Below are positions 1 to 4,025 of a DNA stretch of 6,166 nucleotides, piece by piece (the stretch's first letter is position 1; every line of letters starts with the position of its first letter). Source of the stretch: an uncultured Chlorobiaceae bacterium (GTDB taxonomy: Bacteria > Bacteroidota > Chlorobiia > Chlorobiales > Chlorobiaceae); NCBI GenBank assembly GCA_903917955.1, contig CAIXCO010000101.1, positions 1 through 6,166 on the forward strand, given 5' to 3'. The notes under the pieces are model-generated. The model was not told the DNA's origin, did no database searches, and worked only from the letters and a program-made list of their open reading frames with translations. The position numbers and the translations under genes are program-made.

Positions 1-539
1 GAGCTGATACCGGCAACTGCGGCAGCAGCAAGAATGTTGGGACTCACCTCGCCCGAAGCGTCACAGGGGGTGGTCATAGCAATATGGCGGACTCCGGCCA
101 CATTTGCCGGCGCCGCATTCATAAGCACTGAGGAGGGATAGGATGCCTGTCCACCCGGAACATAGAGCAGCGCACGATCCATGGGAGTTACCCTCTGGCC
201 GAGCAAGACTCCCCCATCGGCCTCATAAAAAAAACTTTTCTCCACCTCATGCTCATGAAAGCGGACGATATTGCGGTATGCCTCCTCAAGCACAGCAAGA
301 AAAGCCGGATCAGTATGCTCAAAAGCCTCCTGTATTGCATCCGCAGAGACCTGCATCTCAGTCAAACGCACTCCCTGAAAGCGCTCTGTATAATCGAGCA
401 CGGCGCCATCTCCACGCTGACGTACCTGCAGCAAGATCTCTTCTACAGCCGACTGAACAGAGTCGTCAAACGAAACACTCCGAGCCAGTTGCTCTTTCAA
501 GGCTGAACGATCTTCAGCAAAACGATATATATGCAACAC
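1..539 (-). CDS. hisD: Histidinol dehydrogenase, N-terminal part (cut by left window edge)
   Basis: HisD catalyses the last two steps of histidine synthesis, the NAD-dependent oxidation of L-histidinol through histidinal to histidine, in the cytoplasm. I translated the minus strand by hand and obtained 179 codons open to the window edge. The family signature YVPGG followed by QASYPSSVLMNAAP lies at residues 126-144, and VAGVRHIAMTTPC and SPNILAAAAVAGI follow at about 147-178, as in HisD. The family is about 430 residues long, so some 60% is missing, including the Glu/His catalytic pair and zinc ligands. I chose GTG at 539-537 as start: an in-frame TAA lies at 560-558, the next codon TTG (536-534) is an alternative, and the first in-frame ATG is 62 codons in, which would remove conserved N-terminal sequence. 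A purine-rich AAAAAAGAGA stretch precedes it as a weak ribosome-binding site. The gene is divergent from mreB. Family identity is secure; the exact start is less so. Confidence 0.95.
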   Translation of the reverse strand, partial: MLHIYRFAEDRSALKEQLARSVSFDDSVQSAVEEILLQVRQRGDGAVLDYTERFQGVRLTEMQVSADAIQEAFEHTDPAFLAVLEEAYRNIVRFHEHEVEKSFFYEADGGVLLGQRVTPMDRALLYVPGGQASYPSSVLMNAAPANVAGVRHIAMTTPCDASGEVSPNILAAAAVAGIS

Positions 540-687
540 TTCTTGTCTCTTTTTTAGTTATCTGGCCTCAAAAGCTCCGTTGGAACAATGGCACTCAAGA
601 GCTTTATTATTCGAAATTTCACACCACAGGATTCAAAACCGAAGAAAACTGCTTAAAAAAAGCCAATCAATGAAACAATTTTTTGAT

Positions 688-716
688 TTGAAAAAAAGTT
701 GCATTAACCTAACTTT
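688..716 (+). promoter_or_regulatory. Weak promoter-like pair with overlapping inverted repeat upstream of mreB
   Basis: TTGAAA (688-693) and TAACTT (710-715) are 16 nt apart, a loose fit to a housekeeping-sigma promoter oriented toward mreB. The -10 match is poor. A 6-bp perfect inverted repeat, AAAGTT (695-700) and AACTTT (711-716), spans the spacer and the proposed -10 element and could be an operator. Transcription from here would give an mreB leader of roughly 75-80 nt containing the 734-767 hairpin. In AT-rich DNA such matches arise by chance, so this is tentative. Confidence 0.25.
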
Positions 717-733
717 AGAGATTCAGTTGAACC

Positions 734-767
734 CTTGGAATATAGCTTGAGTCAGCTCCATTCCAAG
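734..767 (+). promoter_or_regulatory. Stem-loop / inverted repeat in the mreB leader
   Basis: CTTGGAAT (734-741) is perfectly complementary to ATTCCAAG (760-767). Inside it a second pair, AGCT (744-747) with AGCT (754-757), encloses a TGAGTC loop. The whole therefore folds as an 8-bp stem, a 2x2 internal loop and a 4-bp stem. It ends 7 nt before the GAGAGAGA purine run that is the likely ribosome-binding region of mreB. It has no T-run on either side, so it does not look like an intrinsic terminator. It could act as an RNA structure controlling mreB translation or mRNA stability, or as a protein-binding palindrome. The structure is read directly; its role is inferred. Confidence 0.45.
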
Positions 768-772
768 CCACT

Positions 773-803
773 ATGAGAGAGATATAGAACCATGATACTA
801 TGA
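773..803 (+). promoter_or_regulatory. mreB translation-initiation region with overlapping mini-ORF
   Basis: The only purine-rich run before mreB is GAGAGAGA at 775-782. It is 17 nt from the mreB ATG (800), which is long for direct initiation, but 9 nt from an ATG at 792. That upstream ATG opens a three-codon ORF (Met-Ile-Leu) whose TGA at 801-803 overlaps the mreB start as ATGA, the classic arrangement for translational coupling. A further mini-ORF, ATG at 773 to TAG at 785-787, overlaps the same region. The geometry is seen in the sequence; coupling is inferred. Confidence 0.35.
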
Positions 804-1828
804 GTTTTTTCAGCAATCTGTTCCGCGATATCGCCATTGATCTCGGAACGGCGAACACGTTGATTTTTATCCGAGGCAAAGGCGTGATTTTAAATGAACC
901 GTCAATTGTGGCCCGTGAACGCAATACGGGTAAGATTGTGGCTATCGGACATGAAGCTCTTCTCATGCATGAAAAAACCCATCCCGGCATTTTAACAATC
1001 CGACCGCTTGCCAACGGTGTCATTGCCGATTATGAGGCCACAGAAGAGTTGATCAAGGGATTGATCAATAAAACCAAAACCCAGTTTTCATTCGGCATCC
1101 GCCGGATGGTTATCGGCATCCCCTCAGGAATTACCGAAGTTGAAAAGAGGGCTGTGCGCGACTCTGCCGAGCATGTTGGAGCCAAAGAGGTCTACCTGGT
1201 CACTGAACCAATGGCCGCTGCAATAGGTATCGGGCTTGACGTCAAGGAGCCTATGGGCAATATGATCGTTGATATTGGAGGTGGTACAACAGAAATTGCT
1301 GTTATTTCACTTGGCGGTATTGCATCGGGCGAATCGCTCAGGGTTGCCGGAACCGATATCACCAATGCAATTGTCCGTCACTTCCGCAAGGCATACAGTC
1401 TCGCCATTGGCGAACGTACGGCTGAAGATGTGAAAATAAAAATTGCATCGGCCTACAAGCTGGAAAAAGAGCTTACCATGATGGTCAGAGGCAGAAACCT
1501 TGTGACCGCCCTTCCCGAAGAGCGTGAGGTCAACTCAGCAACCATCAGGGAAGCCATTGCCACCCCGATCGGACAAATTATCACCTCCATCAAAAAAAGC
1601 CTTGAAGTGACCAAACCGGAGCTTTCAGCCGATATTTTTGACCGAGGACTTTTCCTTGCTGGCGGCGGATCGCTCATCAAGGGGCTCGACAAAAGAATCA
1701 GCGAAGAGACAAAGCTTGCCGTGCACATCAGCGAAGATCCCCTTACCGCTGTTGCCAGAGGCACAGGAGAGGTACTCGAGAACCTTGAAAAATATCGGAG
1801 TGTCCTTCTGACAACCAAGCGCTACTAA
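800..1828 (+). CDS. mreB: Rod shape-determining protein MreB (bacterial actin homologue)
   Basis: MreB is the actin-like ATPase that forms membrane-bound filaments on the inner face of the cytoplasmic membrane and directs the elongation machinery for lateral wall synthesis. The 342-residue product has normal family length. The phosphate-1 loop DLGTANT is at residues 14-20, the GIPSGITEVEKRAV block at 106-119, TEPMAAAIG at 135-143 with the catalytic-type glutamate at 136, the phosphate-2 loop DIGGGTTE at 158-165, and the adenosine motif LAGGGSLIKGLD at 286-297. The first ten residues (MSFFSNLFRD) are short and amphipathic, like the membrane-binding N-terminus of other MreBs. ATG 800 is supported by this standard distance to the first motif. 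No mreC or mreD follows: the next gene is convergent, 20 bp away, and no terminator is evident. The gene is intact and its identity is secure. Confidence 0.97.
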   Translation: MSFFSNLFRDIAIDLGTANTLIFIRGKGVILNEPSIVARERNTGKIVAIGHEALLMHEKTHPGILTIRPLANGVIADYEATEELIKGLINKTKTQFSFGIRRMVIGIPSGITEVEKRAVRDSAEHVGAKEVYLVTEPMAAAIGIGLDVKEPMGNMIVDIGGGTTEIAVISLGGIASGESLRVAGTDITNAIVRHFRKAYSLAIGERTAEDVKIKIASAYKLEKELTMMVRGRNLVTALPEEREVNSATIREAIATPIGQIITSIKKSLEVTKPELSADIFDRGLFLAGGGSLIKGLDKRISEETKLAVHISEDPLTAVARGTGEVLENLEKYRSVLLTTKRY

Positions 1829-1848
1829 AAAGAGAGAGACCACCGCCG

Positions 1849-2985
1849 TTACGACGCGGCAAGAAGCCCCGCATAATAGGCCTCGTAGTGCTCAACAAGC
1901 AAAGCTGTCTCATAGCGCTTTGCCTGTTGGACACATGCGTTGGAGCACTCAAGCCAGTGAACATGGTCTGAAAGCAGAAGAAGCGCACTCTCGGTCATGG
2001 CCTTGATATCTCCGGGAGTATGCAGATAGCCATGGGTTCCCGGCACAATAAACTCCGAAAAACCACCAGCCATGGTTGCCACAACCGGCACGCCACAAGC
2101 CATGGCCTCAAGCGCAGCAAGTCCGAATGACTCAGCATTGCTCGGCATCAACATGATATCGGCAATGGAGAGCAGCGGAACAATATCATCAAGCTTGCCA
2201 AGAAAGCGTACCCGATCAACAATGCCCAACTGGCGAACCTGGATTTCAGCATCACTGCGTTCCGGCCCGTCACCCACAAGCAGCAACGTTGCCTCGGTAC
2301 GGCGACTCACTGCATAAAAAACCCGGATAATATCGCCGATACATTTTACCGGCCTGAAATTGGAGATATGGATAACAATCTTTTCATCGCCAAGACCCAG
2401 TTGTTCACGGGTTTCCGGTTTTGAAGTGCGGAAAAAGAGTGAGGTATCAACAAAATTGGGAATAACCGTAACCTCCTTTTTCGGGCTGAACATCCTTACC
2501 GTCTCCTCCTTCAGCCAGGCCGAAACGGCCGTCACCCCGTCAGACTTGTTGATGGCAAGCCTCACCACATCCTGCATCCACCGGTCAGCACCCACAACCG
2601 TAATATCGGTGCCATGCAGCGTCGTTACCAGCTTGAAACACTTCGATTCAGCACACTTGTCTTCAAGCATCTGACGGGCAAGCATGGCGCTCAGTGCATG
2701 GGGAATTGCATAGTGGGCGTGGACAATATCAAGCTTTTCGTAATAGGCGATATCGGCAATTTTGGAGGCAAGGGCAAGAGAGTAAAGGGGGCTCTCAAAA
2801 AGAGGATAGTGCATCACCTCAATCTCATGGCAAAAGATATTGCGCGAAAAAGCCCCAAGCCGGAAAGGAGCCGCCTGGCTGAAAAAATGAACGATGTGCC
2901 CCTTCGAAGCGAGTGCCTTGCCCAGTTCGGCCGCAATTGCTCCGCTCCCCCCGTATGTATGGTGACATGAAATGCCAATCTTCAT
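1849..2985 (-). CDS. bshA: N-acetyl-alpha-D-glucosaminyl L-malate synthase BshA (GT4 glycosyltransferase)
   Basis: BshA joins UDP-GlcNAc and L-malate in the first step of bacillithiol synthesis, in the cytoplasm; Chlorobium is known to make N-methyl-bacillithiol. The 378-residue product has the expected length and GT4/GT-B layout. The N-terminal glycine loop TYGGSG is at residues 10-15, HAHYAIPHA at 89-97, TTLHGTDITVVG at 121-132, the BshA-typical HISNFRPVK at 206-214, the GDGPER turn at 238-243, and the retaining-GT4 E-x7-E motif ESFGLAALE at 285-293, followed by MACGVPVVAT. The start MKIGIS at 2985 matches the family N-terminus, although no strong Shine-Dalgarno sequence is visible (only TTGAG about 6 nt upstream). 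The later-pathway genes bshB, bshC and nmbA are not in this window. A general GT4 sugar transferase is the alternative, but HISNFRPVK and the tight N-terminus favour BshA. Confidence 0.9.
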   Translation of the reverse strand: MKIGISCHHTYGGSGAIAAELGKALASKGHIVHFFSQAAPFRLGAFSRNIFCHEIEVMHYPLFESPLYSLALASKIADIAYYEKLDIVHAHYAIPHALSAMLARQMLEDKCAESKCFKLVTTLHGTDITVVGADRWMQDVVRLAINKSDGVTAVSAWLKEETVRMFSPKKEVTVIPNFVDTSLFFRTSKPETREQLGLGDEKIVIHISNFRPVKCIGDIIRVFYAVSRRTEATLLLVGDGPERSDAEIQVRQLGIVDRVRFLGKLDDIVPLLSIADIMLMPSNAESFGLAALEAMACGVPVVATMAGGFSEFIVPGTHGYLHTPGDIKAMTESALLLLSDHVHWLECSNACVQQAKRYETALLVEHYEAYYAGLLAAS

Positions 2986-3093
2986 ACTAAACTCAAATAT
3001 TAAAATAATTTAGCTCACTATCACCATAAAGCGGGAGTACGGAACCAGAAAAGAGAGTCGCCCCAACATACAAAAAAGCGTGAACATGGAGGC

Positions 3094-3110
3094 AAAATAG
3101 CCGGGAGGCT
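3094..3110 (-). terminator. Weak terminator-like hairpin below the TPR/DUF1566 cluster
   Basis: Read on the minus strand, AGCC (3110-3107), a TCCC loop and GGCT (3102-3099) form a 4-bp stem followed by ATTTTG. It lies about 35 nt past the stop codon of the last gene of the minus-strand cluster and before bshA, the right place for a terminator. The stem is short and the T-run has only four bases, so it may be ineffective or fortuitous. Confidence 0.25.
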
Positions 3111-3145
3111 GAAAAGATGACCTGTTATAGCAACCTTGGCGACAA

Positions 3146-3496
3146 TCATGGTTTGATCAGGAATGTCGTCGTCTCTATCCGGGCCTGCCTTGCGCTGCCC
3201 GACAAATTATCGCCATTGGAGCCGATCTTTTCAATCTTGTCCGTTGAGCTTCTGGTATCAGACCAGGATAGTGCGGCTGAAACATCGGCTTTTGCAACAA
3301 GAACAGCCTGATCGGCGGTTTCTGCAAAATCTTTATCACCGGGTTGAAAAATATAAACGACTTTACCACCTCCATACTCATCGCCAACCATAAGCGGAGC
3401 TGCCGGGGAGAGCGGTGAAAGAGTGAGCATACCCAAAGCGGTGAGCAGCAGAAACCTCTGTAGTCGGACTGAAAATATTTTCAGATCATTTTTCAT
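3146..3496 (-). CDS. Short exported DUF1566-like protein, apparently lacking the C-terminal half of the domain
   Basis: Function is unknown. The 116-residue product starts with a basic stretch and a hydrophobic segment (about 12-30) ending in PLSPAAP, a likely signal peptide. Then comes GDEYGGGKVVYIFQPGDK at 38-55 and VLVAKADVSAALSWSD at 65-80, a pattern typical of the front of DUF1566/Lcl-type proteins and alignable with the neighbouring paralogue at 3534-4022. After that the similarity fades: where the paralogue has GFSDWTLPGKEEL (94-106), this one reads GDNLSGSARQARI (95-107), with Leu98 in place of Trp98. It ends at residue 116 without the YWSS and RVRPVR blocks. It therefore looks eroded or truncated, possibly a decaying duplicate. 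The start has a good ribosome-binding site (GGAG, 5 nt spacing) and lies 37 nt after the previous gene, so expression from the same transcript is plausible. Confidence 0.65.
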   Translation of the reverse strand: MKNDLKIFSVRLQRFLLLTALGMLTLSPLSPAAPLMVGDEYGGGKVVYIFQPGDKDFAETADQAVLVAKADVSAALSWSDTRSSTDKIEKIGSNGDNLSGSARQARIETTTFLIKP

Positions 3497-3501
3497 ACCA
3501 T

Positions 3502-3505
3502 CTCC
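3502..3505 (-). promoter_or_regulatory. Ribosome-binding site of the short DUF1566-like gene
   Basis: GGAG on the minus strand, with a 5-nt spacer (ATGGT) before ATG 3496-3494, is the best Shine-Dalgarno match among the starts in this window. It fixes the start of the short gene and argues that this damaged-looking reading frame can still be translated. Confidence 0.6.
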
Positions 3506-3533
3506 ATTTTTTCTAACAAAAGAGAGCGATTTT

Positions 3534-4022
3534 TTAGAATTTTCTTACAGGCCTGACCCGGAAGCGATTTTTAACGGAATGAAGATCCTCTTTGCCATCC
3601 AAGAAGCGCTTGCTCCAGGCACTGTCGGATTTAAAGGTTTTAGAACTCCAATAGTCGGAATTCTGAAATCCCCCAAGAACCTCTTTGCAAAAAAAAAGTT
3701 TGCTCAGCTCCTCTTTTCCCGGAAGTGTCCAATCCGAAAAGCCACGCAAGGTGAGGCTGTCGCATGTCACTTCTGCCTCAAACCAGGTCAGGGGGATTGG
3801 GAGATCTGATTCTGCTGCAATAATGCCGTGTTGTTGCACCACCCTGTGCCCTCCCTCTTTATCGGACGGAACGAGATAGGCAATCCTTTTGCCCCCATGG
3901 CTGCCACCACCTTTGAGCGGTTCCGCCCCCGCAACGAAAACAGCAGCAATCACAGCGAAAAGGCAAGCGAACACGATCTGCAATAGTTTCCGGACTACAG
4001 TTTCAGCAAAAATGTTCATCAT
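3534..4022 (-). CDS. Exported DUF1566 (Lcl C-terminal-like) domain protein
   Basis: The biological role is unknown; DUF1566 proteins are typically exported and the domain is related to that of the Legionella collagen-like protein Lcl. The 162-residue product begins with a basic N-terminus (VVRK) and a hydrophobic segment at about 13-31 ending in VAGA, a probable signal peptide. The mature part carries GGKRIAYLVPSDK (43-55), QHGIIAAESD (64-73), WTLPGKEEL (98-106), YWSS (124-127) and AWSKRF (135-140), and ends in FRVRPVRKF (154-162). The blocks W-x-L-P, YWSS and RVR-x-VR are the hallmarks of the family, so the domain looks complete. The start is ATGATG at 4022-4017; either Met is possible. It lies 3 nt after, and in frame with, the TGA of the TPR gene, with only a GGAA-type purine run inside that gene's end as a ribosome-binding site. 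Translational coupling to the TPR gene is therefore likely. Confidence 0.85.
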   Translation of the reverse strand: MMNIFAETVVRKLLQIVFACLFAVIAAVFVAGAEPLKGGGSHGGKRIAYLVPSDKEGGHRVVQQHGIIAAESDLPIPLTWFEAEVTCDSLTLRGFSDWTLPGKEELSKLFFCKEVLGGFQNSDYWSSKTFKSDSAWSKRFLDGKEDLHSVKNRFRVRPVRKF

Positions 4023-4025
4023 CGT

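Larger units (their letters stand above)
540..799. other. hisD-mreB divergent intergenic region
   Basis: This 260-bp AT-rich stretch separates two divergent genes, so promoters for both should lie here. No convincing gene is visible. It holds A/T runs around 653-661 and 691-697, a weak promoter-like pair with an overlapping inverted repeat at 688-716, a strong inverted repeat at 734-767, and two tiny leader ORFs immediately before mreB (773-787 and 792-803). I could not pick out a convincing promoter for hisD on the minus strand. Confidence 0.7.

Noticed and set aside
143..673. A 176-codon plus-strand open frame across the hisD/intergenic region
   Set aside because: It runs antisense to hisD, whose motifs are clear, and its composition (rich in Pro, His, Gln and Arg) is typical of a shadow frame.
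1827..1860. GC-rich hairpin (CCGC / GCGG) at the end of bshA with a T-rich tract downstream on the minus strand, as a bshA terminator
   Set aside because: The stem has only 4 bp with a 9-nt loop containing the stop codon, and the T5 run at 1831-1827 starts about 11 nt after the stem, too far for a standard intrinsic terminator.
2986..3145. A small gene or riboswitch between bshA and the DUF1566 cluster
   Set aside because: Short open frames exist but have no ribosome-binding site or recognisable protein pattern, and I saw no conserved riboswitch-like structure; only the weak hairpin at 3094-3110 stands out.
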